Assembly: GCA_024704175.1 (NCBI GenBank)
Contig: CP085629.1
Span: 434,001-498,000 of the forward strand
DNA from: Paenibacillus sp. P25
Lineage (GTDB): Bacteria > Bacillota > Bacilli > Paenibacillales > NBRC-103111
DNA length: 64,000 nt
Direction: 5' to 3'
The notes beneath the pieces are model-generated. The model was not told where the DNA came from, did no database searches, and saw only the letters and a program-made list of their open reading frames with translations. Shown piece after piece: positions 1 to 9,751 of the stretch (position 1 is its first letter; every line of letters begins with the position of its first letter). A program made the position numbers and the translations under genes.

Positions 1-270
1 TCAGCAATTGAAGGGCTTGTTCGTGGCTTGGCAGTGGATTTGGCGCCGATTCGAATCAACGCCGTATCGCCGGGGGTAGTGGATACGCCCATATTCAGCG
101 GGATGGACGAGGAAAGCCGCGAAGCGATGTTTCAAGCGACTGCTAAGTCCCTGTTGCTGAAGCATGTTGCAAAGCCGGAGGAAATTGCTGAGGCTTATGT
201 GTATTTGGCTAAAAATACATATACGACCGGATCTGTCATTCATATCGAGGGTGGCGCAATCCTTTCGTAA
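1..270 (+). CDS. SDR-family oxidoreductase, C-terminal part (cut by window edge)
   Basis: The reading frame is open from base 1 and gives the last 89 residues of a short-chain dehydrogenase/reductase. Visible are the loop after the catalytic helix (RINAVSPGVVDTPI), which in this family lines the NAD(P) site, a helical lid region, and the usual C-terminal strand TTGSVIHIEGGAIL. The nucleotide-binding TGxxxGxG motif and the catalytic YxxxK lie upstream of the window, so substrate cannot be guessed. The TetR regulator ahead points toward it from the opposite strand and may or may not control it. Family assignment is firm; function is open. Confidence 0.85.
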   Translation, partial: SAIEGLVRGLAVDLAPIRINAVSPGVVDTPIFSGMDEESREAMFQATAKSLLLKHVAKPEEIAEAYVYLAKNTYTTGSVIHIEGGAILS

Positions 271-400
271 TCCTATTCCGCTTACGAATGCGGTACATCG
301 AAATTACAGCGACAGTCTGGGACTTTATTTTTTTGTCCATGGCTGTCGTTGTTACGATTTCTGGGGTCAGTCTAATGTAGTGTAGTGCTTATAAAAATTC

Positions 401-464
401 AATAAGCCCATCACCGTAATTTGGAAGCTCCTTAATTTCCAATTTGCAGGGTAATGGGCTATTT
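401..464. repeat. Nested inverted repeat (possible terminator or IS end)
   Basis: Outer arms at 401-415 and 449-464 (AATAAGCCCATCACC against GGGTAATGGGCTATT) are near-complementary. They enclose a second inverted pair, TTGGAA at 421-426 and TTCCAA at 437-442. The structure lies between the SDR gene and the transposase remnant, in a gene-free stretch from 271 to 564. It could end transcription from either side or be part of the old insertion sequence. Nothing else is recognisable in this stretch. Confidence 0.35.
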
Positions 465-564
465 ATGTTCTATTTAAGGCAGTGTAAGATACTGTCGTTT
501 ATAAGACATCATCGTCAGCTAACTCATCTGCCTGGCGTTCGTAAACTTCTACTATAATTTCACT

Positions 565-735
565 TTATCGCCATTCAAGGATTACTCCCATTTTGCTCGC
601 GTGTTTGAACGGATCATACGGTTCGTTGTTTTTAAGGTATGAGTATAAAGCTTGGGCTATCTGACCGCATACATGACCTGTTGCTTTCCTTTTCGTCATT
701 CCTCGATCAACTAACTCCAAACGAACGAAAAAATG
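565..735 (-). pseudogene. IS110-like transposase, C-terminal remnant
   Basis: The minus strand is open for 56 codons and ends at 565. It carries a lysine-rich segment (RGMTKRKATGHVCGQIAQAL), a short helix and then NNEPYDPFKH. This resembles the extreme C-terminus of IS110-family transposases, where a K/R-rich helix is followed by a G/N-x-P-Y-D motif. No catalytic DEDD or serine region is present. The fragment begins directly after the tetR stop codon and in the same frame, so a suppressed stop would give a fusion, though this is probably chance. The assignment rests on a short stretch and is tentative. Confidence 0.4.
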
Positions 736-1329
736 TTAATCGGGATTTACAATCCCACGGAGAACGATGTTACATACATTATCTACCTGATCTTTCATGA
801 AGCTTGATTTCCAATCACGAAAATGAGCGGGATGATGAAACCGGGATGTTGCTATGAGAATCCCTGTAGCTATCTGTGTTGGATCTCCTGCTAAAAACTC
901 TTTGGAATCAATTCCTGATTCGACAATTACTTTAATTTGCCTCACTAGTTCATTGAAATGACGTTCAACACTCGCACCCCTTTCCTCAGTAACTGCGGCA
1001 TACAGACGGAACAATTCCGGGTCCTCATTCGCTTTCTCGTGTTTAATATATATTAATGTTTCCAGCCACGTACGCAACCGAGTGATAGAACTATCGAAAG
1101 GCTGTTCCAAAATATCATTCAAAGGTACTAATATCTGTTGTGACCACCTCTCGGTGACAGCTTCTCGTAACGCTGTTTTACTAGAAAAAAATCGATACAA
1201 ATTACCATGACTTAGATTAAGTGCACGGGCAACGTCTACAACTGAAGTTTTAGACGGCCCAAACCGACGAAACACTTGTTCCGCCACATCAAGAATCATG
1301 TCCTTTGTTAGAGTCATTTCATTTGTCAT
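736..1329 (-). CDS. TetR/AcrR-family transcriptional regulator
   Basis: A complete 197-residue protein of normal TetR length. Residues about 10-56 form the DNA-binding helix-turn-helix, with the typical ILDVAEQVFRRFG start and LNLSHGNLYRFFSSKTALRE recognition region. The remainder is the all-helical ligand-binding and dimerisation domain, which has no diagnostic motif for an effector. Such proteins usually repress themselves and a neighbouring gene; the nearest candidates are the SDR gene at the window edge and the genes after 1330. No clear palindromic operator was found in the short upstream gap. Confidence 0.88.
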   Translation of the reverse strand: MTNEMTLTKDMILDVAEQVFRRFGPSKTSVVDVARALNLSHGNLYRFFSSKTALREAVTERWSQQILVPLNDILEQPFDSSITRLRTWLETLIYIKHEKANEDPELFRLYAAVTEERGASVERHFNELVRQIKVIVESGIDSKEFLAGDPTQIATGILIATSRFHHPAHFRDWKSSFMKDQVDNVCNIVLRGIVNPD

Positions 1330-1483
1330 CGTTTTAAGTGAAGATCTATAGTCCTATATTGACGTAGAAGCCATGTCATTGGAAGATACTTCACCGTGTC
1401 ACCAGCTACGGTGGCGAAAACGAAGGATTATGTCAACATCATCTTGAAAAATCTGATGCCTTCCGCGCCTCATACGACGATGG

Positions 1484-2008
1484 GCCGCCGGGAAGAACAA
1501 TAATGCCGTAAGTCTGAACGGCGGCAATGCCTATGTGAGTCTGCCGGCCGGCATGGTGAGCGGTCTGAACGATTTTACGATCAGCACGTGGGTCAAGCCG
1601 AACAGTCCTAGCGACTGGGTGCGAATTTTCGACTTCGGCACGGGTACGGACAGCAATATGTTCTTAACCCCGCGACCGGGAGGAGCCGGACTCCGGTTTG
1701 CCATTACCACCGGCGGCAACGGAGCGGAGCAGCAACTGAATTATTCGCAGGCGATGGCAACGGGGGCCTGGATGCATGTTGCGGTGACGCTTTCCGGGAC
1801 GACCGGTACCTTATACGTCAACGGCACCGCTGTTGCGACCAACACCGCCATGACCCTGAAGCCGTCCAGCCTGGGCAGCACCACCCAGAACTACATCGGC
1901 AAATCCCAATATGCGGGAGATGCTTACTTGAACGGTCTGGTGGATGATTTCCGTATTTACAACCGGGCGTTAAGCGCTTCGGAAATCAGCGCCCTTGCCG
2001 GCGACTAA
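1484..2008 (+). pseudogene. LamG-like (concanavalin A-type) lectin domain, N-terminally truncated
   Basis: About 174 residues of one jellyroll LamG-type module. It opens with NAVSLNGGNAYVSLP, passes through LNDFTISTWVKP and WMHVAVTLSGTTGTLYVNG, and ends with LVDDFRIYNRALSASEISAL just before the stop. Such modules normally sit at the C-terminus of secreted arabinanases, beta-xylosidases and related GH43 enzymes. Here no signal peptide or catalytic domain precedes it. Upstream (about 1390-1502) another frame is open but shows no known domain. I therefore read it as the tail of a lost secreted glycosidase. A GTG at 1535 could in theory start a short free domain. Confidence 0.7.
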
Positions 2009-2023
2009 CGAAAAGCCAAAGCT

Positions 2024-2063
2024 AACCTCCGGATGCCGAAAGGCTGCCCCGGAGGTTTCTTTT
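2024..2063 (+). terminator. Rho-independent terminator after the LamG remnant
   Basis: Arms AACCTCCGG (2024-2032) and CCGGAGGTT (2049-2057) are perfectly complementary and are followed by TCTTTT. It lies 16 bases after the LamG stop codon. Confidence 0.8.
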
Positions 2064-2239
2064 GTCCCGTGAATGGCGTGGGCCTCATCAGCCCGGGGTC
2101 GTGATTTTTACGGGAGTTCTGGTTGGATTCTTACTAATAGTTCTTAAAATATAGACCGGTAGAGCTATGATGTATAATAATTCATCAAAATTATACAATT
2201 CAAGCGGTTTTTTATATGGTAAAATCTTCTTCCCCATAG

Positions 2240-2419
2240 TATAATAGCAACAAATCATATGTCAGATTCTAGCAAACTTGTCGAAAAGAAGTGCGCAAGT
2301 CTGCGGGTCTAACGTCCTACGGGACCACTCAATGGACTACTAAGCCAGTCGGGCCGCCGAGGAATACAGGTGGACTTGATCTTTCGTGCGCCGGCTACTC
2401 GATATGGAGTAGCTTTTTT
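2240..2419 (+). ncRNA. Putative structured leader or small RNA ending in an intrinsic terminator
   Basis: A TATAAT box stands at 2240-2245. Downstream, CAAGTC (2296-2301) pairs with GACTTG (2373-2378), enclosing at least one further hairpin (GGTC to GACC, near 2305-2325) and a G/C-rich unpaired segment. After a short linker comes a strong terminator: GCTACTC (2394-2400), a six-base loop, GAGTAGC (2407-2413) and TTTTTT. The next gene starts at 2558. This closed-junction-plus-terminator layout is typical of riboswitch leaders. I could not match it to any riboswitch class, T-box, SRP RNA or 6S RNA that I know. It could be a free-standing small RNA of about 170 nt instead. Confidence 0.4.
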
Positions 2420-2557
2420 CGTTCTCTTTTATGAAAAGTTTTCAAAAATGAGGCCGGCCAGTCGAGCGTTCAAGCTTTTTCGCGGTTGCTAGCAGTCCTA
2501 CCATATGATTCCAACCATACTGTTATAGAAAAATAAAAAGTTGGAGGGAACACTTGC

Positions 2558-3745
2558 ATGGATTTTCGTCAAACCGAAGAGCAGCAGTATTGGGTTCAAC
2601 AAGTACGTCGTTTTATGGAAGAAAATCGTGTTGAGGAAGCCCTGCAAAGCGAAAGTGAACAACTGCCCTGGTCCATTCGGCAGGCCTCCGGGCAGAACGG
2701 ACTGATCGGACTAGATGTTCCCCGGGAGGACGGAGGCGTCGGATTGAACGCCGTGACGATGGGGATCTTGTACGAGGAAATCGGCAAATTCGGGATCAAT
2801 ACAAGAGAAGTGATCGGTGCGGGTCACGGAAACATGATTGCTAAATTTGGAAATCAAGAACAAAAAGAGCGGTACTTGCCTTCGCTGCTCCGGGGGGATT
2901 TGCTGGTCGGCGTTGGGCTCACTGAGCCGAATACCGGCTCCGATCTGGCAAACACGCAGACATTCGCGAAACGCGACGGCTCCAATTATATCCTCTCCGG
3001 AGGCAAGGAATGGGTCAGCCGGGTTGAAGAAGCAGGCGTATTCGTCGTATTCGCACAGACGGATCCGACAGCCGGAGCCAAGGGCTTGACCGCTTTTCTC
3101 GTAGATATGGACGATCCGAACGTGGAAAAATACAGTCTCGAACCGATGGGGATGAAAGGCTGGTCCTATGGCGGCTTCAAGCTGCATCATGTCGTCGTGC
3201 CTGCCGCTAACCGCTTGGGGAATGAAGGAGACGGGTTCCATATTTTCAACCGGCATTTCGGTTATTGGCGCGTGCTGATGGGAATTATTTGCGTCGGAGG
3301 CGCGAGAAGAGCTTTGGAGCAGGCGATCGCTTATTCGAAGGAACGGAAAGCGTTCGGCGGGCCGATCGGGAGATTCCAATCCGTGATGCACAAAATTTCC
3401 GAGAACGCCACGCATTTGGAAGCCGCGACTTTGCTGAGCCTGCAGGCATTGGATTTGCTGGACAAAGGAAAAAGCAACGTCACGCAAGCCTCCATGGCCA
3501 AATGGTATGCGACGACGAGTGCTTACAAGGCCATCGACGATGCGCTGCAAATCCACGGAGCCCGGGGATATGTCAAGCAGTACGGGCTGGAGCAAAAGCT
3601 TCGGGACGTCCGCGGCTTAATGATAGCGGACGGCAGTACGGATACGCTCAAATCCCTGATCGGCCGGGATTTGATGGGCAAAGAAATCTACGACGCGATG
3701 CTGGGAAGAGCGCAGGAGCAACCGGCCGTTGCCATGAACCGCTAA
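2558..3745 (+). CDS. Acyl-CoA dehydrogenase
   Basis: An intact 395-residue flavoprotein of standard acyl-CoA dehydrogenase size that should oxidise an acyl-CoA to its 2,3-enoyl form using FAD. The N-terminal helical domain is followed by the flavin-binding signature VGLTEPNTGSDL (near residue 127) and the beta domain. The C-terminal helical domain carries ERKAFGGPIGRFQ and ends with IHGARGYVKQYGLEQKLRDV. The usual catalytic glutamate motif YEGT reads ADGST here, so an aspartate stands in that place. The start is set by GGAGGG at 2543-2548. citA follows after 33 bases and an MFS exporter after that, suggesting one operon. The acyl substrate is unknown. Confidence 0.9.
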   Translation: MDFRQTEEQQYWVQQVRRFMEENRVEEALQSESEQLPWSIRQASGQNGLIGLDVPREDGGVGLNAVTMGILYEEIGKFGINTREVIGAGHGNMIAKFGNQEQKERYLPSLLRGDLLVGVGLTEPNTGSDLANTQTFAKRDGSNYILSGGKEWVSRVEEAGVFVVFAQTDPTAGAKGLTAFLVDMDDPNVEKYSLEPMGMKGWSYGGFKLHHVVVPAANRLGNEGDGFHIFNRHFGYWRVLMGIICVGGARRALEQAIAYSKERKAFGGPIGRFQSVMHKISENATHLEAATLLSLQALDLLDKGKSNVTQASMAKWYATTSAYKAIDDALQIHGARGYVKQYGLEQKLRDVRGLMIADGSTDTLKSLIGRDLMGKEIYDAMLGRAQEQPAVAMNR

Positions 3746-3778
3746 GAGAGAACATAAGAAGGGTTTGGGAGTGTATAG

Positions 3779-4870
3779 ATGATTACTGCAATTGGTTTAC
3801 AGGATGTAATTGTCGCGGAGACAGCGCTCAGCCACGTCGACGGCGTAAAGGGGCATCTGGTCTATCGCGGGCGTTGGGCGGAAGAGCTTGCTCTTCGGTT
3901 TACCTTTGAAGAAGTCGCACATTTGCTATGGTACGGTCATTTGCCGCTGACCGGAGGAATTGATTCGTTTTCAGAGCAGGCTGGCTGCGGAGCGCCGTAT
4001 TCCTGACCGGATTAAGGCTGTGATCGATACTTTGCCTGATGATATGGATATGATGGGCGTACTGCGGACCGCCGTGTCCGCTATCGGAACGAGCGGCCCC
4101 GACTATCCGCCGACACTCGATCAGGCCGTCTCGCTTACGGCCAAGATACCTACGATCATCGCCTACCGCTTGAGCCGGCTGAACGGAACCGAACCGTTGG
4201 AACCGCATGGTACTCTTGGCCATACCGCCAACTATTTGTATATGCTGCGAGGCGCCGAACCGAATGAAGTTCATGTGCGCGCGCTTGAGGCCTATTTAAT
4301 TCTGACCATGGAGCATGGCATGAACAGCTCGACGTTCGCCGCACGGGTGGTCGCCTCCACCCGCTCCGACATGGCGTCTGCCCTGACCGCGGCGATCGGC
4401 GCTCTGAAGGGCCCGCTCCACGGGGGGCGCCTTCGTTCGTAACGAGCATGCTGGAGTCCATCGGAACGAAAGATCAGGCGGAGCCTTGGCTGAGACGTGC
4501 GCTTGAGAATGGCGTCCGCCTGATCGGGTTCGGTCACCGCATCTACAAAACGATCGATCCGCGGGCAGTGGCTCTGCGGCGGCTGGCGCTGGAGCTCTCA
4601 GGCAGCGATCCCATGCTGGAACTGGCGGTTCACGTAGAAGAAGTGGCGCTTGCTCTACTCAAGGAGTATAAGCCTCAGCTCAAGCTCAATACGAACGTTG
4701 AATTTTATGCCGCCGCCGTCATGCGTGCGATTTCGCTTGGAGATGAGCTCTTCACACCGACGTTCGCCTTAACTCGGGCGGTCGGCTGGTGCGGACATAT
4801 CATGGAAGCCGCGCAAAGCCGGCTCATTTATCCGGAATCCTCCTATACGGGTGAGATGCCTGCCGAATAA
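3779..4870 (+). CDS. citA: Citrate synthase, CitA type (two frameshifts)
   Basis: Condenses acetyl-CoA (or possibly propionyl-CoA) with oxaloacetate. The composite of about 363 residues follows Bacillus subtilis CitA from end to end. Visible are the start IGLQDVIVAETALSHVDG, the catalytic histidine regions MEHGMNSSTF and GFGHRIYK, the NVEFYAAAVMRAI segment, and the end VGWCGHI followed by SYTG. The frame breaks near 3953 (an extra base before the EL-RFQ-RLAAER segment) and near 4425, where a run of six G should be seven. All core residues are present, so an active gene with sequence errors is likely. The acyl-CoA dehydrogenase upstream hints at an acyl-CoA or methylcitrate role, but this is inference. 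Confidence 0.88.
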
Positions 4871-4908
4871 CGGCGGGCATTTCTCTAGAGGAAAGGGGGC
4901 GATTGTTC

Positions 4909-6063
4909 ATGATCCGGCTTTTGGTTATCTTTCTTGCGACGACGAATGTCTTTATGCTTCTCTACGCGCCGCAACCGTTACTGCCGCTCTTCGCCGAGCA
5001 ATTCGGAATCACGATTTCAACAGCGAGCCTGCTGATCTCCGTGACGATCATGGTGCTCGCTCTGTCTTCATTTTTACTGGCGCCATGGTTTGACCGCTGG
5101 AAACGAAAGCAAGTTATTCTCATTTCCAGCGCGCTGCTCGTGTTTCCGAGCCTTCTGCTGGCGGTTTCCGATTCGTTTCCGCTGGTTTTATTTTGGCGGG
5201 CGGTATACGGGTTGTTTATTCCGGGAGTCACCGCGGTAATCATCGCGTATTCCTCGGAAGAATTCCCGGCGAGCAAACGAGGCCGGGTGCTCGGAATTTA
5301 TGTAAGCGCCAATGTGATGGGAGGGTCGCTTGGAAGAGTCATTGCCGGACCGATTGCCGAAGCGTTCTCATGGCATGCCGTTTTCATCGTCGTAGCGGCT
5401 TTCTCCGCTTTGGTATGCCTCTTGGTATGGTGGTTCTTGCCTTCCTCCCGGAACCAGACGGCCAAAGATGTGCAAGGATTCGCTGTCCATTTTCGCAACA
5501 AAGCGATGCTGGGGACGTTTTTTATCGGTTTCTCCCAGTTTTTCGCTTTTATCGGTTTCTTTACCTACTTGCCGTTCTATGCGGCCAAAGCTCCTTTTCA
5601 TCTCAGTGTAACGCAAATTTCTTTGCTTTACGGAACGTATTTATTCGGCGTCTTCTCCGCACCGCTCGCCGGCTATTTTTCCGACCGGATCGGCAGGCGA
5701 CGGGCGATGGCGATCGGCCATTTGATCGGGGCAACGGGCATTTTAATTACGCTCCTGCCGTCGCTCACATCGTTAATTATCGGAGCTTCGCTGCTGGCAT
5801 TAGGTAATTTTGCTTCGCAATCGGCAACAACCGCCTATGTGACGGACATTGCTGCAAGCTCGCGGGGGGCGGCTTCGTCGCTTTATCTCGTTTTCTTCTA
5901 TGTTGGGGGAAGTCTCGGGGCTTATATTCCCGGCCTTCTATGGAACCGATTGGCGTGGAACGGACTTGTATCGGTGACCGTGTTCACTATCGTTCTGGCT
6001 CTGGTCAGCAACTACGCACTTGCGGGCAAAACACCCACTCATCGCCGTTCGAGCATCGTTTGA
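4909..6063 (+). CDS. Major facilitator superfamily transporter (YnfM/AraJ-like exporter)
   Basis: A 384-residue membrane protein with about twelve hydrophobic segments. The first is FLATTNVFMLLYAPQPLLPL. A typical MFS loop motif (SDRIGRRRAMAIGH) follows the seventh segment. The fold and N-terminus match the DHA1-type exporters such as YnfM and AraJ, whose substrates are poorly known. ATG 4909 is preferred over the upstream TTG at 4903 because AAAGGGGG at 4892-4899 is correctly spaced for it. It follows citA by 38 bases and is probably co-transcribed. An efflux role for a small metabolite is inferred from family only. Confidence 0.85.
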   Translation: MIRLLVIFLATTNVFMLLYAPQPLLPLFAEQFGITISTASLLISVTIMVLALSSFLLAPWFDRWKRKQVILISSALLVFPSLLLAVSDSFPLVLFWRAVYGLFIPGVTAVIIAYSSEEFPASKRGRVLGIYVSANVMGGSLGRVIAGPIAEAFSWHAVFIVVAAFSALVCLLVWWFLPSSRNQTAKDVQGFAVHFRNKAMLGTFFIGFSQFFAFIGFFTYLPFYAAKAPFHLSVTQISLLYGTYLFGVFSAPLAGYFSDRIGRRRAMAIGHLIGATGILITLLPSLTSLIIGASLLALGNFASQSATTAYVTDIAASSRGAASSLYLVFFYVGGSLGAYIPGLLWNRLAWNGLVSVTVFTIVLALVSNYALAGKTPTHRRSSIV

Positions 6064-6103
6064 ACCGTTCCGATATCTTTAACTTTCATCGAAGGAGTTC
6101 ATC

Positions 6104-8104
6104 ATGCGTAAATTCAGATTATTCTCGAAGCTTAAAGCTATTAACCTCACAACCGTCAAAGCCAAACTGGTCATCATCTCAGCTATTATTTTATTAGTTC
6201 CAAGTGTGCTCATCGGCTGGCTTTCCTTCATTAAATCTCAAGCTCAAATTACAGAGCCGCTCATGAATTCGGTGCGGTGAATGTGGGCCTGGTCAATACG
6301 TACATCAGCGAAAAAGTCAACGGCAAAAAAACCGAGGTCGATTCGCTATCCCAAAAAATAGCGGACGTAATGAAAGGGAAGCCGACGGATGCCGGTTTAA
6401 CGAACTTGCTGCAGGAATTTGCCGCCGCCAATCCCGGAGCCTCGGCTCCGTTTATCGGGACGAATAGTGGAGCCATGCTGATTGTATCGTCTCAGCAAAA
6501 AGTGCCTCAAGGCTACGACCCGCGGACCACTCCATGGTACAAAGATGCAACGGCCCAACCGGAGCAAGTCGTCATCACCAACCCTTACCAGGACGACGTA
6601 TCCGGTCAGTTTGTCGTGACGGTAGCCAAGGCGGTCTCCGGCAACGCGGCTGTGGTTGGCATCCATGTCACGCTTGCGGAGCTGAAAGCGCTGACCCAAG
6701 ACGTTCATATCGGCAAGCAAGGCTATATCGTCATTTATTCTAAGAACAAGCAGTTTTTCCTGCATCCGACTACGAAACCGGGTTCTCCGACACAGCCTCA
6801 TAATGAACAGATGTACGACAAAGAATCCGGTACTTATGAATATATGTTCAACGGGCTGCCCTAAGAAAATGATTTATACGACAAACCCGGTGACAGGCTG
6901 GAAGGTGGCCGGAAACATGTCTTCCAGTGAAATTACGACGCTCGCCAAGCCCATTCTCGATCGCACGATTATCGTGATTGCCGCTTCGATCGTGATCGGC
7001 GCATTACTGGTAGGTCTTATGATCCTATCGATAAGCAGGCCGCTGAACCGGTTGATGAAAGGGGCCGAACGGATAAGCCGGGGGATTTGACCGAACGCGT
7101 GCAAATTAAATCGGGCAATGAGCTGGGCCGGGTTGCGGCGAGTTTTAATCAAATGGCCGATTCGCTTAGCTCGATCATACGGGAGCTGACGCATAGCGCG
7201 AGTGAGCTTGCCTCCGCCGCCGGAGACCTTAAAGCCAGCTCGGAGCAAACGAACAAGGCGACGGAACAGATCGTGGGGACGATTCAGGAGCTGGCGTACG
7301 GGACGGAACAGCAGTTCAAGTATGTGGAGGAAAGCTCCAAAGGAACTATGGAGATGTCTTCCAACGTGCAGCTGATCTCCTCCAGCTCTAGCAGTGTCGC
7401 TGAAGCGGCGGTACATACTTCCGAAAAAGCGGCGGATGGCTATAAATCGATACAGACCGTTATTGACCAGATGAGTTCGATTCACCGGATCGTCGGCGAT
7501 TTGGCGCTTACGGTCAAAGAACTGGGAGAACAATCGCGCGAGATCAACCTCATCACGGAGATGATCACGGATATTTCCTCCCAGACCAATCTGCTTTCGC
7601 TGAACGCCGCCATAGAAGCTTCCCGGGCCGGGGAACACGGGCGGGGCTTCGCTGTCGTCGCAAGCGAGGTTCGCAAGCTGGCCGATCAATCGGTTCAATC
7701 GACGCAGCAAATTTCCGGCGTGATCACCAGCATTCAACAGGAAACGGCCAAAGCGATCCGCTCCATGGAAGAGGCCGTTAAGGCTGTGGAGGAAGGAATT
7801 AACATCGCGAATACGGCAGGGGAATCGTTCGAGCATATTCAACAATCCGTTCAGGAAGTAGCGGATCAGATTAAGGAAGTTACAACGGTCGCCCACCTCA
7901 TCTCGAGTACCACGGAGCAGGTTGCGGATACGATTCAATCGGTTATGGATGTGGCGCAGCAGACGGCATCAGGAACGCAGGAGCTGTCGGCCTCCTCGGA
8001 GGAGCAGACTGGCGACGATCGAAGAAATCACCCTGTCCTCCGCGAAACTGTATGAGATGTCGGAGAAATTGAAAAGGGTTGTGGATCGCTTTAAGGTTGA
8101 TTAA
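6104..8104 (+). CDS. Methyl-accepting chemotaxis protein (four frameshifts)
   Basis: A transmembrane chemoreceptor of about 667 residues with the usual order. First come a membrane helix (residues about 25-45) and an extracellular dCache-like sensor containing [12 protein letters not shown] and [12 protein letters not shown] second membrane helix near 6970-7040, a HAMP linker and a long cytoplasmic coiled coil follow. The signalling tip reads [20 protein letters not shown] and [18 protein letters not shown]. Breaks occur near 6265, 6862, 7085 (a G run one base short) and 8010, each restoring the next conserved segment. AAGGAG at 6092-6097 sets the start. The ligand cannot be predicted. Confidence 0.88.
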
Positions 8105-8138
8105 TGGATCTCATATTTATATGTTATATTCCGGCACA

Positions 8139-8176
8139 GGAGATTCGCCTATTCCATAGGTTTGAATCTCTTTTTT
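8139..8176 (+). terminator. Rho-independent terminator after the chemoreceptor
   Basis: GAGATTC (8140-8146) and GAATCTC (8164-8170) pair, with CCTAT and ATAGG pairing inside, followed by six T residues. The rest of the gap to 8373 shows no complete gene. A short frame ending in PEEWDDPAWETYLNK at about 8250 may be a gene remnant. Confidence 0.8.
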
Positions 8177-8373
8177 CTATATTGCCTCTACAAGAGGGGG
8201 CTATTCCTGAAGAATGGGACGATCCGGCCTGGGAAACATATTTGAATAAGTAGAAAAGAGGCATGACACTTTTTTACCCTTATCTTTGCACGATATTCCA
8301 TGGAACGAAACTTCGATTGGCTGTTTAATAAAGAAGAACAATACAGATCAACGAAGCGAAGGGATGGTCAACA

Positions 8374-9664
8374 ATGAAGATGAAGCGCGCAGTAGGAACG
8401 GTAACGGCGGCCGCTTTGATGGCGGCTCTTGTAGCCGGTTGCGGTTCCACTAGTCCAAGCAGCGGCGACAGCGGAAGTGCTGCTTCCGGGGATAGCGGCA
8501 AGCCGGTGACTCTGGAGCTGTTCCAATACTCTCCCGAAATGGCGGACGCCATGCACCAATTGGCGGATCAATATCATAAAGAGCATCCGAACGTAACGAT
8601 TAACGTGACGATCAACCAGGATAACTACTACCCGCTGCTCAAAACGAAAATCAACTCCGGCAACACACCGGATATTTTCATGACCGGGGCTTACAACGAC
8701 AATACGACTTATCAGGATTATTCCTACGATTTGACCAACGAACCGTTCATGAAAAACATTGTGGATACCGCGAAAACCGGGGTTACGCTGAACGGCAAAA
8801 TTCTCGGCTATCCGCTGATTTTGCAATCGTACTCGTTCATTTATAACAAAAAGCTGTTTGCCCAGGCGGGGATCACGGAGCTTCCGAAAACCTTCTCCGA
8901 GCTGGATGCGGCGGCGAAGAAGCTTCAGGATAAAGGGATTACGCCGTTCGCCAACGCCTACAAGGAATGGTGGGTCATGGAGCAAACGATGACGCCGATC
9001 ATGGCTTCGATGGGCGGCAATTACCAGCAGGAATTTGCCGACATCAACAGCGGCAAGAAGAAGCCGAGCGATATCAAGGAATTCAGCAACATCTTCCCGC
9101 TGCTCGACCTGACGCTCAAATATTCGAATCCGAAGCCGCTGGAAACCGACTTTAACTCCTCTGTGGCGCTGTTTGCTCAAGGAAAAGCGGCGATCCTGCA
9201 TAACGGCTCCTGGGCGGAGGATTCCATCCGTAAAATCGATCCGAACATGGACATCGGCTACCTGCCGCATCCGATGGGCGAGGATGCTTCCAAGGCGGGC
9301 CTGATGGTGGATTCCAACATCGTGTACCGCATTAACAAAGATTCCAAGAACCTGAAGGAAGTGCTGAAATTCTTCGACTGGCTGACCACTTCCGATTACG
9401 GCAAAAAGTTCGTACCTAACGTCGTGAAGCAAATTTCCACGATTAAAGACGCTCCATTCCCTGACGCCCAATTGGCGAAGGAAACGAACGAATATTTGAA
9501 GAACGGCAAGACCTATCCATGGGTGAAAGGTTATTACCCGGACGGATATGAGACGCAAGCGGGACAAATTCTGCAGCAGTACGCCGGGCAAGTGCTGAAC
9601 AAAGAGCAGGCGGCGGCTCAACTGGACAGCACCTGGGCGAAGCTTGCTTGCCGCGGCCAAATAA
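8374..9664 (+). CDS. Sugar ABC transporter substrate-binding lipoprotein (late frameshift)
   Basis: An extracellular binding protein of the family-1 (CUT1) carbohydrate ABC importers, about 430 residues. The signal peptide ends in lipobox LVAGC, giving a lipid-anchored cysteine, followed by a Ser/Gly-rich linker. The mature part has the class pattern VTLELFQYSPEMADAMHQLA, then KTKINSGNTPDIFMTG, and an aromatic-rich binding-cleft region. One extra base near 9650 changes the last residues; the restored frame ends AKLAAAAK at 9664. Two permeases and an alpha-xylosidase follow, so the ligand is probably an alpha-xyloside such as isoprimeverose or a xyloglucan oligomer. No ATPase is encoded; a shared MsmX-like ATPase is likely. 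Confidence 0.9.
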
Positions 9665-9751
9665 TCGATAGCCATACCCATTCAGCCAGAATGCGATCCG
9701 CTTCTGGCTGAACATTTGAAATGATAGCTTTGTTTGCGGGGTGAAAAAAAC

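Noticed and set aside
2711..3595. 294-codon minus-strand frame opposite the acyl-CoA dehydrogenase
   Set aside because: Shadow of an intact conserved gene; no motif or start signal.
4690..4715. NVEFY in citrate synthase where many family members have NVDFY, suggesting a lost catalytic Asp
   Set aside because: As I recall it, Bacillus CitA also has Glu at this position, so it is normal for this subgroup.
6874..7938. 354-codon minus-strand frame opposite the chemoreceptor
   Set aside because: Shadow of the conserved MCP signalling domain; no domain of its own.
8198..8255. Short frame ending PEEWDDPAWETYLNK
   Set aside because: Too short to assign; no start or domain, possibly a chance frame or a tiny gene remnant.
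8368..9681. 437-codon open frame on the minus strand opposite the binding protein
   Set aside because: It mirrors a clearly real lipoprotein gene, has no ribosome site and gives an arginine/histidine-rich sequence without domains.
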